Positions 1 through 9,434 are shown, numbered from the stretch's first letter. The stretch: 64,000 nt of DNA from Bacteroides faecis MAJ27 (GCF_900106755.1 NZ_FNNN01000004.1:62001-126000); one strand, 5' to 3'. A program made the numbers and translations. Notes: generated from the sequence alone by a model not told the origin.

Positions 1-891
1 TGATACCAAATTCAAAACAATTAGTCCCCATAAAGCCAAACATAATAAATTATAGTTTATGGAACTCAGTTTCTTCCTTCTACGATACTGAATATATAAC
101 AACCATAGCAAAGAAAGATACATTGGTAAATATAAATATTTTCCTAAATTATAAGAACTATTCATTGATTCATTTCTAGCTTCACTTAAATACGAACTAG
201 AGCTAAATACATTTACCCCACAATACTTTAAAACATCGATATAATCAAAGAAAGAGAAGAAATATGTTATAATAAAAAGTATTAATAACAGCTTTATTTT
301 AGGCCTAAAGAAATGATATATATAATAAGCAATAACAGGAACATAATACATATAATGAATCAATGGACAAATCAACAGTAAACACATATAACAATTTACC
401 TTCCTACTGCATGCTATTTTCTTCACAAAAAAAATAAACCAAAAGGATGCAGTGAAAAAGCGCAGTACACTAAAATGAAATGCTGATATAAAAAAAACAG
501 AACTTAATAAGAATAGAATTGAAATTATATTATTATTTATATACTTTATTAATTCACGAAGACATAAATACATAGCCGTATAATAAATAATAGACCAAAA
601 TATGTATACATAAATAGCAGATAAATTAAAATAAGAAAACAGCATAGCACTTCCCCAATAATATAGATCGATTTTTCCTAACCAATCTGTTCCACTTAAA
701 AGTCTATTATATCCCTCAACATATCTATATATATCATCTTGTGGACGAAATATTACACACATGTTTAGATATATGCCAAATAAAATAAAAATGCAGTATC
801 CATAAAATTTCGAAAAATATTTCATCGACAAAAGAAATGCCCCAAAAGGCATTATAGGATATAATAATAATGATATTATTTTCAAGATCAT
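1..891 (-). CDS. EpsG-like O-antigen/capsule polymerase (Wzy), 3' end cut by window
   Basis: The minus strand is open from an ATG at 889-891 to the window edge (297 codons, no stop). The translation is very hydrophobic, with many Phe/Tyr/Ile-rich membrane spans and the early motif FRPQDDIYRYVEGY. A polytopic protein with an RPxxDxxRY-type loop after the first spans fits the EpsG family of Wzy-type polymerases, which join repeat units on the periplasmic face of the inner membrane. It lies 42 bp after the upstream glycosyltransferase in the capsule operon, where a polymerase is expected. The base composition is very AT-rich, as in the other capsule genes here. Assignment rests on topology and context, not on catalytic residues. 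Confidence 0.72.
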   Translation of the reverse strand, partial: MILKIISLLLYPIMPFGAFLLSMKYFSKFYGYCIFILFGIYLNMCVIFRPQDDIYRYVEGYNRLLSGTDWLGKIDLYYWGSAMLFSYFNLSAIYVYIFWSIIYYTAMYLCLRELIKYINNNIISILFLLSSVFFISAFHFSVLRFFTASFWFIFFVKKIACSRKVNCYMCLLLICPLIHYMYYVPVIAYYIYHFFRPKIKLLLILFIITYFFSFFDYIDVLKYCGVNVFSSSSYLSEARNESMNSSYNLGKYLYLPMYLSLLWLLYIQYRRRKKLSSINYNLLCLALWGLIVLNLVS

Positions 892-933
892 ACTGATTTC
901 TATATCGTATAAACACTAATAAATTTCTAATTA

Positions 934-2007
934 CTATTTCAAAAGTTCAGTCCATTTATTAAATATCGCCCTCTTAGAAAAACGACATTCAAAATCTTTC
1001 CTAGCAGCTTCTCCATATTTTCTACGCAATTCCAGATCATCCATTAATAGTAATATCTTTTCTTTCATTTCATTACAATCATTCAAAGCTATTAAATTTC
1101 CGTCCATTCCATCACGAACAATATTTTTCGGTCCATGCGGACAATCAAAACAAACAATGGGCAAGCCAAAAGATTTAGCTTCAGCAAGAACCAATCCCCA
1201 CGGTTCAAGGCGTGCTGCAGAAACATATATAGACGCATCTATATAATAATCTTCAATATTTTTCACAGTCGGAATCATTTGCACATTTTCTTCCAAATGT
1301 AACTCCTCTATTTTCTTTCGTAAGTTTTCCTTTTCTTCTCCGGAACCTACTATTTGAAGAATCCAATCACTATGCCTTTTAGAGATATCTCCCCATATAT
1401 CCAAAAGAATATCAAATCCTTTGGTATGTACTAAGCGTCCTACACTAAGTACTTTCTTACTCATAAGATTAGACTTAAATTTTGCATCCATGACAAAATT
1501 TCCAATTACTCTAATCTTTTTCCTCAGTAACCTTGGATAGCTATTTCGATCTTGTTCTGTTAAAACAATCGTTTGGTGTGAAACAAATGCACTAAATATC
1601 CGAAAGAAAACACCCCATTGAGAACCGGCAAACAAAGTAAAATGATCCCAAGTAACAACCTTACCTTTCATTCCCAAACATTTGGCTAAAAAAGACACTT
1701 GCATCATAGGAACCGCCACGTTTATTACATAATCCGGCTTTATCTCATTTATGATCTTTTTTAAGTAAAAGGCAGCTTTCAGCTTATACTTATTTTCAAA
1801 AGGAATACCTATTAGCAATATTTTTATCTTATCATTAAGAGGAAAAGCGGAAGTTTTATCCGTTCCAAATAACACAATAACCACTTGATACCCCCTATCA
1901 GCCAATTCATTCATCACACCTGTTGATATGCGCTCCGTTCCGGCAGCTGCCCGTAACTGCTCCTGAAGAAAAACAACACTTGGTTTCATCGTAATATATC
2001 CTCCCAT
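934..2007 (-). CDS. GT4-family glycosyltransferase, capsule operon
   Basis: A 357-residue protein with the two-lobed GT-B pattern. The N-terminal part reads like an acceptor-binding Rossmann lobe (SVVFLQEQLRAAAGTERIS). The C-terminal part has a nucleotide-sugar lobe with VGRLVHTKGFD and the E-x7-E motif in ARLEPWGLVLAEA, typical of retaining GT4 enzymes. It should add one sugar to the lipid-linked capsule repeat unit on the cytoplasmic face of the membrane. Its start overlaps the end of the preceding transferase gene by 22 bp, which indicates translational coupling. Donor and linkage cannot be read from the sequence. Confidence 0.88.
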   Translation of the reverse strand: MGGYITMKPSVVFLQEQLRAAAGTERISTGVMNELADRGYQVVIVLFGTDKTSAFPLNDKIKILLIGIPFENKYKLKAAFYLKKIINEIKPDYVINVAVPMMQVSFLAKCLGMKGKVVTWDHFTLFAGSQWGVFFRIFSAFVSHQTIVLTEQDRNSYPRLLRKKIRVIGNFVMDAKFKSNLMSKKVLSVGRLVHTKGFDILLDIWGDISKRHSDWILQIVGSGEEKENLRKKIEELHLEENVQMIPTVKNIEDYYIDASIYVSAARLEPWGLVLAEAKSFGLPIVCFDCPHGPKNIVRDGMDGNLIALNDCNEMKEKILLLMDDLELRRKYGEAARKDFECRFSKRAIFNKWTELLK

Positions 2008-3128
2008 TTTTTCATCACATGGTCTATAGAAAAACGTTTTATATTCTCTTTAGCTTTTTCTCCCATTTCAACACGCTTTTTCGGATGTTCAATTAGATAC
2101 AGCATCGCATCTGACAATCCTTTTATATCTCCCACTTCATCAACCAGTATTCCATCTTCACTATGACGAATGATTTCACTAGGACCACAGTTACAATTAT
2201 ACGAGACACAAGGAAGACCGCACGACATTGCTTCTCCTAAAGTTAACGGGAACCCTTCATACCGGGAAGACATGACATAAAAAGCAGAATCTAAATATTT
2301 ATTTCGAATGTCTTTTACCGGAGCACAAATCTTCACAGATTCTTCTACTCCATTTTTTTGAATTAACTCATTATAATATTCCTCGCGTCCATAGCCGTAC
2401 CCATAAATTTCCAAACTCCAGTCAGGATATTTAGAAGATACCATAGCCCATGCCTGAAATAAATAATCAAATCCCTTTTCTATAGAAAGGCGTCCCACAG
2501 CAATGACTTTTCGAGATTCTGCAACAGGCATAGAATCCGACGACTCGATAGTTATAAAATTAGGAATCACAATCATGTTAGGTATATTACCTCGCATTAA
2601 TCTATCTTTCTCCGTTAGAACTATAAATTTATCATAGCGTCTACAAATGCGTTCCTGATAATACATTCCCAAGTCGTAAACCAAATTGTAGAAAAACGAA
2701 TTCAACTGATGAAATTCGATTTTTGCCTGACTTGAAAAATGTATCTCAAAATACTTCTTGCTACCATCCTTTAGTTTGGGAATAAAGCCTCTATTTACCA
2801 ATGTTATGAAATAATCACAAGAATGTGACTCTAAGTATTTTTCGACTTTCCTCTTATGATCTATCCGGCTTCTTATACTATAGTACACACTTTTCAAGGC
2901 CCCCCACAAATTACGTTTCTCATCATATACACTCCCTTGAAAAACATCCAAAGCTTCCATTTTGACTTTAGATGACAGAGGGAAAAAAGATTCCACCAAA
3001 CTACTCATTGAGAGCATTGTCACTTGATAACCATGTTCAGCCAACCAGTTCGCTTTCAAAACAATAATACGTTCCATCCCCCCGGGACGGCTTATATCAC
3101 CAATATGATAAATTATTCTTTTAGGCAT
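1986..3128 (-). CDS. GT4-family glycosyltransferase, capsule operon
   Basis: A 380-residue GT-B glycosyltransferase. It has the glycine-rich N-terminal loop (DISRPGGMERI), the donor-lobe motif VGRLSIEKGFDYL near the middle, and E-x7-E in RYEGFPLTLGEAMSCG. It shares its layout with the downstream neighbour (934-2007), so the two are probably diverged paralogues acting in sequence on the capsule repeat unit. It overlaps the preceding gene by 8 bp and the following one by 22 bp, so the operon is tightly coupled. Substrate unknown. Confidence 0.88.
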   Translation of the reverse strand: MPKRIIYHIGDISRPGGMERIIVLKANWLAEHGYQVTMLSMSSLVESFFPLSSKVKMEALDVFQGSVYDEKRNLWGALKSVYYSIRSRIDHKRKVEKYLESHSCDYFITLVNRGFIPKLKDGSKKYFEIHFSSQAKIEFHQLNSFFYNLVYDLGMYYQERICRRYDKFIVLTEKDRLMRGNIPNMIVIPNFITIESSDSMPVAESRKVIAVGRLSIEKGFDYLFQAWAMVSSKYPDWSLEIYGYGYGREEYYNELIQKNGVEESVKICAPVKDIRNKYLDSAFYVMSSRYEGFPLTLGEAMSCGLPCVSYNCNCGPSEIIRHSEDGILVDEVGDIKGLSDAMLYLIEHPKKRVEMGEKAKENIKRFSIDHVMKKWEDILR

Positions 3129-4245
3129 TTATTTTTTGTTTATTCTGACAAGAATCCAATAAGGACAAAAGATTCTCTAATTGAGAAATATTCTTCTCAT
3201 TACATATTTTACATAAATCATAGAAAGGACGCAACAAAAAAGTAAACTTCATCTCTGGAAAAAGATAACCATTATACATAGCTGTGGAAGAAAAGAACGT
3301 CACAATTTCCTTAAATTTCATATATTGTAAATAGTACTCGACTGGTATATTCATCTGAGCAGACAATATATGAAAAGCTAAATGATATTTTTCCGCTATC
3401 CTGATTACTGCCTTTCGCTCTTCTTCTTGTTCACGAGGATGAAATTTGATAAATAAAATCGAAGTACTATCCAATGTCGAAAAATAGCCTTCAACAACCT
3501 GTAAATACAAATTCAGATTACCTAACGACTCATAAATATTCTGAGACATAAACAAAATACTACTTTCTATATCTGAAAATTTGGAAACCTCACTATCCAA
3601 AAATTGTATCAAATCATTAGAAAACAATCTTTCTATACGTATTTGCTTATCAAAATCCTCATGATAATATGGTACCACGCTATAACGAAGGTCAATCGGT
3701 AATTCTGAAAATGGTAAATCTTTCAAAAAGCAATAAGTAGCAAAACGAAAATGATAAATAGGCAAATAATAAAAACAATCGAAAAAGATTGCTAATAATT
3801 TATTCAATAAATAACCACCCTTTCTCGGATGAATATGAAAATTATAATGACTTGCCCCCTCCTCAAAAAAGACAATCCTATATCCTTTTTTCTTAAATAA
3901 CTTTGCCCCAAATTTACAGGAAAAATTATTCATATCACCTAGAAATAAAGTATCAATTCGATATACCTTTAATAGAGAACATATTTCTTTATATCTTCGG
4001 AATGCACGTAGTGCCGTTTTTAATAAATGACGTTTTTCTATTGCAGCCCATCCTGCAACATCCGGCATAAGAACTCTTTCCATCCACATAGATGAAATGA
4101 TAGTCAAACGATAAATATCAAGAAAATGCTTATTACCTCCTACATAGCCACACAACATTACATTATCAGTCAGCTTTTCCTGATTGATAATTTGCTGTGC
4201 TATTAATAATTCGAGAGGAGTATGAACAAAAAAAAGATTTGCCAT
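3121..4245 (-). CDS. Sialyltransferase-like glycosyltransferase (GT52/GT38-type motifs)
   Basis: A 374-residue protein beginning MANLFFVHTPLELLIAQQII, a start typical of GT52-like enzymes. Three motifs shared by bacterial sialyltransferase families GT38, GT52 and GT80 can be seen in order: the D/E-D/E-G motif as EEG at about residues 128-130, the HP motif in IKFHPRE at about 269-270, and a Ser/Thr motif in FFSSTAMYNG at about 319-321. Those families transfer sialic acid from CMP-activated donors. The same operon encodes a NeuB-like synthase and a CMP-sugar synthetase, so transfer of a nonulosonic acid into the capsule is a well-supported inference. Linkage and exact donor remain unknown. Confidence 0.75.
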   Translation of the reverse strand: MANLFFVHTPLELLIAQQIINQEKLTDNVMLCGYVGGNKHFLDIYRLTIISSMWMERVLMPDVAGWAAIEKRHLLKTALRAFRRYKEICSLLKVYRIDTLFLGDMNNFSCKFGAKLFKKKGYRIVFFEEGASHYNFHIHPRKGGYLLNKLLAIFFDCFYYLPIYHFRFATYCFLKDLPFSELPIDLRYSVVPYYHEDFDKQIRIERLFSNDLIQFLDSEVSKFSDIESSILFMSQNIYESLGNLNLYLQVVEGYFSTLDSTSILFIKFHPREQEEERKAVIRIAEKYHLAFHILSAQMNIPVEYYLQYMKFKEIVTFFSSTAMYNGYLFPEMKFTFLLRPFYDLCKICNEKNISQLENLLSLLDSCQNKQKINA

Positions 4246-4251
4246 AAGAAA

Positions 4252-5790
4252 TTACAATGATTTTATAAAAGGCAATTTAAGCACATATTTCTTTACATAA
4301 TTCCGTTCTATCAAATTCAATCCTAACCAATAAATACATAGAGCAGAAGAAATGCAAGATGTAATACATACTACGATTAAACGATAAAAGTCATCCTCCA
4401 TCATTACATAACATATTAATGGTGGCAATGAAGCTATTATTAAGACACGATAACTGACAAAAACAACTTTCCATAAGTACTGACGCACAGGTAATGCTAT
4501 AAATTTGCGAACAAAGTACAACCTAGGAAAAAAGCAAAGTATTGAAACAAGCATGGAAATAACAAAAGGTATCTCTGGATATTCTGCAACTTTTAATGCT
4601 AAATACGACAATGGAACAATCAAAAGCAACAAAGAGCTTACCCATATTTGAAATTGACGAACTCGTCCGGAAGCACCTAAAGCATTATCCAAAGGATTAT
4701 TGAATATGTCAATAGTTAATTCTATGATAACCAAACGCGTAAACAAAATGCTATATTCAGGAACTGTTCCTAACCATAAGTGTAGTATATAAGGAGTTTC
4801 TATTAGCATGGGAATAGAAAAAAACATAATCAAAAAAAATGCCAGCTTAGAACTCATAAACACTAAATCCATCATTTCTTCATGATGCTCAGAAGAATAC
4901 AATTTAGTAACTCGGGGAGATACAGCATTATAGAAATTCACCCTCAAGCCATTCACTGCGGCTTGCATTTGAAAGGCAATACCTCGAGCGGCATTTATAG
5001 CTGGATTAAAAAAAAGATTGATTAACACATTCAAACCTTGACTTCTCATAGCGCCCGCCAAAGTCCCCATCATACTCCACATTGAAAACGAGAGAATCTC
5101 TTCCATTTTTAACTTATCCCAATAAAAAGATAACCGACATTCCTTAAAGTGCTTTCTGCTATAAAAAACATAAAAACTGCTAATAGTAACTTGTGAAAAG
5201 AACATCAGTAAAGCATACATTTTCAATTTATCATAATAGATTATTCCCAATAAATATACAACAAATAATTTCAATGAAACTTCAATTATAGCGACGTAGC
5301 CATACACCGTCATTTTTTCATTAGAAAAAATAGCCGATATATAAGGAGTAGCAAGAATAGACACTATAAAAGAAAAAATAGCTGATTGATATACCCAATT
5401 AGCAGCAGATATTCTTTCGCTGGATATTGTCATTTGAGTATTCAAAAACCATAATCCGATGGTTTCACATATTATCAACGCTAAAAAAGCAACTCCTATA
5501 TATGCATATACTGATAAATTAAAAATACCTTTTAATGCACCATGGTCTCCACTACCTAACTCAAAAGAAAGATATCTCTGAGAAGCAGATGCCATCGAAT
5601 TGACAACAAACGATAATAGAGAAACGGTGCCGCCTACTACATTATATATTCCATAATCTTCTACACCTAATATTTTTAATACCATCCTAACAGTATATAA
5701 TCCCACCCCTAAGGTTAGAACCATACGAAGATACAGGACGATCGTATTTTTAGCAATCTGTTTATTTTGAGATGTAGAAGGCATCATCAA
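4252..5790 (-). CDS. wzx: Wzx-type polysaccharide flippase
   Basis: A 512-residue polytopic membrane protein with about 12-14 hydrophobic spans. The N-terminal region (NTIVLYLRMVLTLGVGLYTVRMVLKILGVEDYGIYNVVGG) is characteristic of the MATE/MOP-superfamily polysaccharide exporters called Wzx. It would flip undecaprenyl-linked capsule repeat units across the inner membrane for the polymerase at the left edge of the window. It ends 6 bp before the next operon gene. The upstream gap of 307 bp to the CMP-sugar synthetase is unusually long for this operon. The MMM start leaves the exact initiation codon uncertain by two residues. Confidence 0.9.
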   Translation of the reverse strand: MMMPSTSQNKQIAKNTIVLYLRMVLTLGVGLYTVRMVLKILGVEDYGIYNVVGGTVSLLSFVVNSMASASQRYLSFELGSGDHGALKGIFNLSVYAYIGVAFLALIICETIGLWFLNTQMTISSERISAANWVYQSAIFSFIVSILATPYISAIFSNEKMTVYGYVAIIEVSLKLFVVYLLGIIYYDKLKMYALLMFFSQVTISSFYVFYSRKHFKECRLSFYWDKLKMEEILSFSMWSMMGTLAGAMRSQGLNVLINLFFNPAINAARGIAFQMQAAVNGLRVNFYNAVSPRVTKLYSSEHHEEMMDLVFMSSKLAFFLIMFFSIPMLIETPYILHLWLGTVPEYSILFTRLVIIELTIDIFNNPLDNALGASGRVRQFQIWVSSLLLLIVPLSYLALKVAEYPEIPFVISMLVSILCFFPRLYFVRKFIALPVRQYLWKVVFVSYRVLIIASLPPLICYVMMEDDFYRLIVVCITSCISSALCIYWLGLNLIERNYVKKYVLKLPFIKSL

Positions 5791-6097
5791 CAGTGAAATA
5801 AACCAACATTTACAAACCTTTGACTATTTACTATTCGAGACTATTATTAATCTTATCCGTAGACCTATCTTTTCCCTTTTCTCTATATTTATATTCACCT
5901 TATTATTTTAGATGAATTCCAAATTCAGACTTCATAGAATGAAGATACTGTGCTACTAACTCAAATCCCCGAAGTCTGAGCCTAATGTCCTTGAGCCAAA
6001 TTTCATCATGACAAAGGAACTTTCAAGACACATAAATTAGGACAAGATTTTGGCCAAAAAAATAAGACTACTTCCAAGTATCCAAACAGTAATTAAC
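5791..6097. other. 307-bp gap in capsule operon with a possible gene remnant
   Basis: No complete gene is seen. On the minus strand, about 5909-6025 contains an open run of roughly 38 codons ending in TAA, reading ..HDEIWLKDIRLRLRGFELV..., with charged and hydrophobic residues spaced as in a real C-terminus. It is cut off upstream by a stop and has no start. It may be the decayed tail of a lost capsule gene. I do not recognise the family. Confidence 0.3.
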
Positions 6098-7264
6098 CTA
6101 CATATTATAATTTAATATCATTTCAGCAAATTCACGTACTACCCCATCTCCACCTTTATTCATCAATACGTTTACAGATGGAATATTTTTAATTTGTTCC
6201 ATTGCATTTAGTGGGCAAGCAGCCATCCCTACATTAGACAACAATTCATAACAATTAATGTCATCGCCTATATAAGCCACTTCATTTAGTGTAATTCCTT
6301 CTTGTTCACAAATCTCTTTGGCAGCTAACAATTTACCTCCTTCACATTTACTTTGATACAAGTAATCTACTTTTAGTTTTCTTGCACGACTCTCCACTAT
6401 TTGCGTATTTTCTGAAGTTATTATACCTGTCTTTATACCTTTTTCATGAAGTAACCGAAAAGCCATCCCATCACGAGTATTGAATTTTTTCAATTCATCT
6501 CCTTTCTCTGAATAATACATACCTCCATCTGTCAACACCCCATCAACATCTGATAAAAACAGTTTAATTTTCTTTTTACCGTTTGCAGACCTAGAAAGCA
6601 TATGCCTTTGCATTAAGTGTTCCAAGATAATCCAATCATCAGGCTCATCGATTTCTGTTGCAGTGTACTCAGGCATAACATACAACCCGATTTTACCACT
6701 TAAACGGTTTCTGAGAGAAACTATATTTCGCACACTATTAATATACAAAGCTCCATTTTCCATTAATTCACCAGCAAAATTCTGCCTTCGTGGACGATTC
6801 TTATAATCATAATTTCTTGAAGTACCATCTTCATTCCAAAAAAAACGATAGCTACGGACACAAGTCAATATTGAATCATACTTACGACTAAAATATAATT
6901 CCAAAGCTTCTTGAATATGAATTGTCTCAGTCAATGGAGAGGTAGCTTGCACCAGTACAAAGATGTCATTATCATCAAGTTTAGCATATTGAATATATTC
7001 CAACATTACACTCTCAGTACTAGCCGTATCACATGCATTTTCAGACGAACGATGATAAATTTTCACCTTTGAAAAACAAAAAGAAGTAACTACTTGCTCT
7101 ATTTGTCTAGAATCCGTTGCAACAATAATTTCATCTATGGCAGCTGTATGTTGTAAAGCCGATACACTCCAATAAACTAAAGGTTTACCACAAAATAATT
7201 TTATATTTTTCAAAGGAATGGATTTACTCCCTCCCCGTACAGGAACAAACGCAACTGTTTTCAT
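6098..7264 (-). CDS. CMP-nonulosonate synthetase fused to KdsC-like HAD phosphatase
   Basis: A 388-residue two-domain protein. Residues 1-225 form a NeuA-type cytidylyltransferase with the nucleotide loop VRGGSKSIPLKN at 9-20. Residues about 230-388 form a C0-type HAD phosphatase with DVDGVLTDG (Asp239 and Asp241), the threonine in GIITSEN, Lys311 and GDD at 333-335. The first domain activates sialic acid, KDN or a related sugar with CTP. The second resembles KdsC and the phosphatases that remove the 9-phosphate from Neu5Ac-9-P or KDN-9-P. The fusion, beside a NeuB-like gene, suggests dephosphorylation and activation by one polypeptide. From memory, B. thetaiotaomicron makes KDN with separate enzymes. 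Which sugar is used here is not shown by the sequence. Confidence 0.88.
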   Translation of the reverse strand: MKTVAFVPVRGGSKSIPLKNIKLFCGKPLVYWSVSALQHTAAIDEIIVATDSRQIEQVVTSFCFSKVKIYHRSSENACDTASTESVMLEYIQYAKLDDNDIFVLVQATSPLTETIHIQEALELYFSRKYDSILTCVRSYRFFWNEDGTSRNYDYKNRPRRQNFAGELMENGALYINSVRNIVSLRNRLSGKIGLYVMPEYTATEIDEPDDWIILEHLMQRHMLSRSANGKKKIKLFLSDVDGVLTDGGMYYSEKGDELKKFNTRDGMAFRLLHEKGIKTGIITSENTQIVESRARKLKVDYLYQSKCEGGKLLAAKEICEQEGITLNEVAYIGDDINCYELLSNVGMAACPLNAMEQIKNIPSVNVLMNKGGDGVVREFAEMILNYNM

Positions 7265-7573
7265 ATTTTATAATTTACACAAAATAATCAATCTGATATT
7301 AACTTTAATAGATAATGATGAAAGCATTAATCCCCATATCAAACATGTTTTTTCCGTTCTACTTTATTCCAATCAGCAACAATGAAGATATAAAAGAAAA
7401 CAAAAACATAATGAAATAAGACAACCTTGCCAACATCAATTACAATTAAAACTTAATAAGAATGAATATAGAAATAACCTAGGGACAAAAAAATTAGAAA
7501 AACTTTTATGCCTGACCTGCATGTATAACTTCAATAAGTCCAAACCATTATCAGGTACTTTAACGTTCTATAA
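7265..7573. other. 309-bp AT-rich gap between neuB-like and CMP-synthetase genes
   Basis: No convincing gene, promoter or terminator is seen. The longest open run on the minus strand next to the neuB-like stop is about 40 codons and lacks a start. A gap this long inside a tightly packed operon may mark a deleted gene. Confidence 0.35.
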
Positions 7574-8446
7574 TTACCATTTCACCTGATTTTTTTTCAA
7601 TTTATCTCTTTGTACTTTTTCAATCTCCAAAATATCTTGCTGTTTATAAACCAAAGCCTTTGCAATTGCACGGCAATCACGACCTAGTTTTCTTAAACCA
7701 TCCGGTTCCAGAGAAGCAGCGTGATCTGTACCTTTCCAAGTTCTATCAAGAGTAAAATGCCGTTCAATCCATTCAGCTCCTAATGCAACTGCAGCAGAAT
7801 CCACTGCTATCCCTAAATGATGACCTGAAAAACCTACACTTTTCACACGTTTACCAAATACCTTATTTATGCGTGATATTTCCAATAAGCAAATATCTTC
7901 AAAAGGCACAGGATAACCAGAAGTACAAGCATAAATGACTAAATCTTTATTGCGGCCTTTATTTTCAAAAAATGAAACTATATTTTCTTCTTCTTCTCGC
8001 AAAGTCATGCCAAATGAGAGATGAATTTCGCCTTCATAATTATCACATAAATACTCCAACAACCTTTTATTCAAATTACAAGCTGAAGGGACTTTAATCA
8101 AGGATGGATGTAATGTACAAATCTCTTTTGCTGAAGTCACATCCCACACAGAAGTCGAATATTCTATACCAAATTCCGTGCACCATTCCTGTAATTGTCG
8201 ATGTTGCTCTAACGTAAATTCCAAAAACTCACGATGTTCTCCATACGTTCTACCATATGAATTCTCCGGATGAGGATGCGGAGCATTATATTCCTCAGAA
8301 GTCAACAACTCTCGAACAGATCTCTTCTGAAACTTAACGATATCTGCCTTACAATAACTAGCAGCAGTCAATATCATCTCTTTTGCAATTGTCATATCAC
8401 CTTTGTGATTACAACCTATTTCTGCTATAATTTTAGGTACTTTCAT
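7574..8446 (-). CDS. NeuB-like nonulosonic acid (phosphate) synthase, lacking SAF domain
   Basis: A 290-residue TIM-barrel synthase beginning KVPKIIAEIGCNHKGDMTIAKEMI, the NeuB signature, with further conserved stretches IVKFQKRS, IKVPSACN and VGFSGHH, and the late EWIERHFTLDR...GTDHAASLEP region. NeuB enzymes condense phosphoenolpyruvate with ManNAc, ManNAc-6-P or mannose-6-P. Typical NeuB proteins are about 345 residues and end in an antifreeze-like SAF domain; this one stops after the barrel. No NeuC epimerase is seen nearby. Together with the fused phosphatase next door, this favours a 9-phosphate route (KDN-9-P or Neu5Ac-9-P). It begins 15 bp after upxZ. Confidence 0.87.
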   Translation of the reverse strand: MKVPKIIAEIGCNHKGDMTIAKEMILTAASYCKADIVKFQKRSVRELLTSEEYNAPHPHPENSYGRTYGEHREFLEFTLEQHRQLQEWCTEFGIEYSTSVWDVTSAKEICTLHPSLIKVPSACNLNKRLLEYLCDNYEGEIHLSFGMTLREEEENIVSFFENKGRNKDLVIYACTSGYPVPFEDICLLEISRINKVFGKRVKSVGFSGHHLGIAVDSAAVALGAEWIERHFTLDRTWKGTDHAASLEPDGLRKLGRDCRAIAKALVYKQQDILEIEKVQRDKLKKNQVKW

Positions 8447-8461
8447 TTTTCTACTCCATTT

Positions 8462-8809
8462 TTATACGGTTGAATACTCTTTGCAAACTGTAAGCAAATC
8501 ATCTTTCAAAGGTGAAGGAGGAAGACTTGTCAGAAGCTCCAAAGAACGGGCAAGAATATTGTCCCTTTTCAAATCATCTTCCCAACCGGCATACATACTT
8601 ACACTATATCCCAACAGCAGGGCAAGACATAAAGAAGCATCTTGCTCCAATGTGTTGCCACGCAGAGGATATAATTCATTCATTTCATCGTGGATATCTT
8701 TATTTAATTGGGATAAGTCATCGGCATACAAATAACTGCCGGAACATTCGATGTGAAGTAAACGATGAGCCAAATTATGAAGATGAATTATTTTATCCTG
8801 TAATTCCAT
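8462..8809 (-). CDS. upxZ: UpxZ-family capsule transcription inhibitor
   Basis: A 115-residue acidic protein with the UpxZ-like core LNKDIHDEMNELYPLRG followed by the LCLALLLGYSVSMYA stretch. In B. fragilis, UpxZ proteins inhibit the UpxY antiterminators of other capsule loci, so that only one capsule is made at a time. It is the second gene of the operon, 23 bp after upxY and 15 bp before the neuB-like gene, the standard place for this family. Confidence 0.92.
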   Translation of the reverse strand: MELQDKIIHLHNLAHRLLHIECSGSYLYADDLSQLNKDIHDEMNELYPLRGNTLEQDASLCLALLLGYSVSMYAGWEDDLKRDNILARSLELLTSLPPSPLKDDLLTVCKEYSTV

Positions 8810-8832
8810 TATAGAAATATGATCCAGACTCG

Positions 8833-9411
8833 TCAGACTACGGTTTTTACAGGTTCAACATACCCGATAGGCATATCTACACATGCACACCCCAGCATAT
8901 TCAAACGAACGGCAATCTTACTTTTACCATCCACATTAACCAGTTCACCAACTAATCCGGTCAGAGGACCTTTGATCACACGGACCTGTTCGCCACGAGC
9001 CAAAGGGGAACTGTTCATGCTAACTGATTCCGTGGAATAATCAAGCATGAAACGGAAACGAGCCATCTGCTCGTCAGGAATTACAGCAGGACTACTCTCA
9101 CCGCGCATCACCATGTAACGGCTGACAGTAGAAAAACTCAGAACTTCCATGCGTTCCTTTGGGTCTACATGTACAAAGACCATCATCGGAAGTAAAACAG
9201 AGGTGATCATCTTACGACGGTCGCTCCATTGGTGGAGTTCTTGTTGAACAGGAATGAAATTCTCGATTCCCATCTTGTCCAGACGTTCGGAAACCTTCTT
9301 TTCATGGTGCATCCGAACCAAAGCTACATACCAGCGTTTTGAGTGTGCTACGCCTTCCCCTGTCCCATAAATAGGCCCAGCATTAAGTGATTTCTCTTTT
9401 CTTAAAATCAT
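8833..9411 (-). CDS. upxY: UpxY-family transcription antiterminator (NusG-like)
   Basis: A 192-residue NusG paralogue. The N-terminal NGN-type domain starts at KRWYVALVRMHHEKKVSERL, and a C-terminal KOW-like segment is seen in GEQVRVIKGPLTGLVGELV. UpxY proteins act on the 5' leader of their own capsule operon and let RNA polymerase read through the long gene cluster. The gene is first in the operon. Its start lies 24 bp from the left inverted repeat of the invertible promoter segment, so expression depends on the orientation of that segment, which is OFF here. Confidence 0.94.
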   Translation of the reverse strand: MILRKEKSLNAGPIYGTGEGVAHSKRWYVALVRMHHEKKVSERLDKMGIENFIPVQQELHQWSDRRKMITSVLLPMMVFVHVDPKERMEVLSFSTVSRYMVMRGESSPAVIPDEQMARFRFMLDYSTESVSMNSSPLARGEQVRVIKGPLTGLVGELVNVDGKSKIAVRLNMLGCACVDMPIGYVEPVKTVV

Positions 9412-9434
9412 GTTTTTTTACCCCATGTTTTTCC

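Noticed and set aside
734..916. 60-codon minus-strand frame at the left edge
   Set aside because: It overlaps the EpsG-like frame (1-891) in another phase. That frame is open for 297 codons and has a clear membrane-protein pattern.
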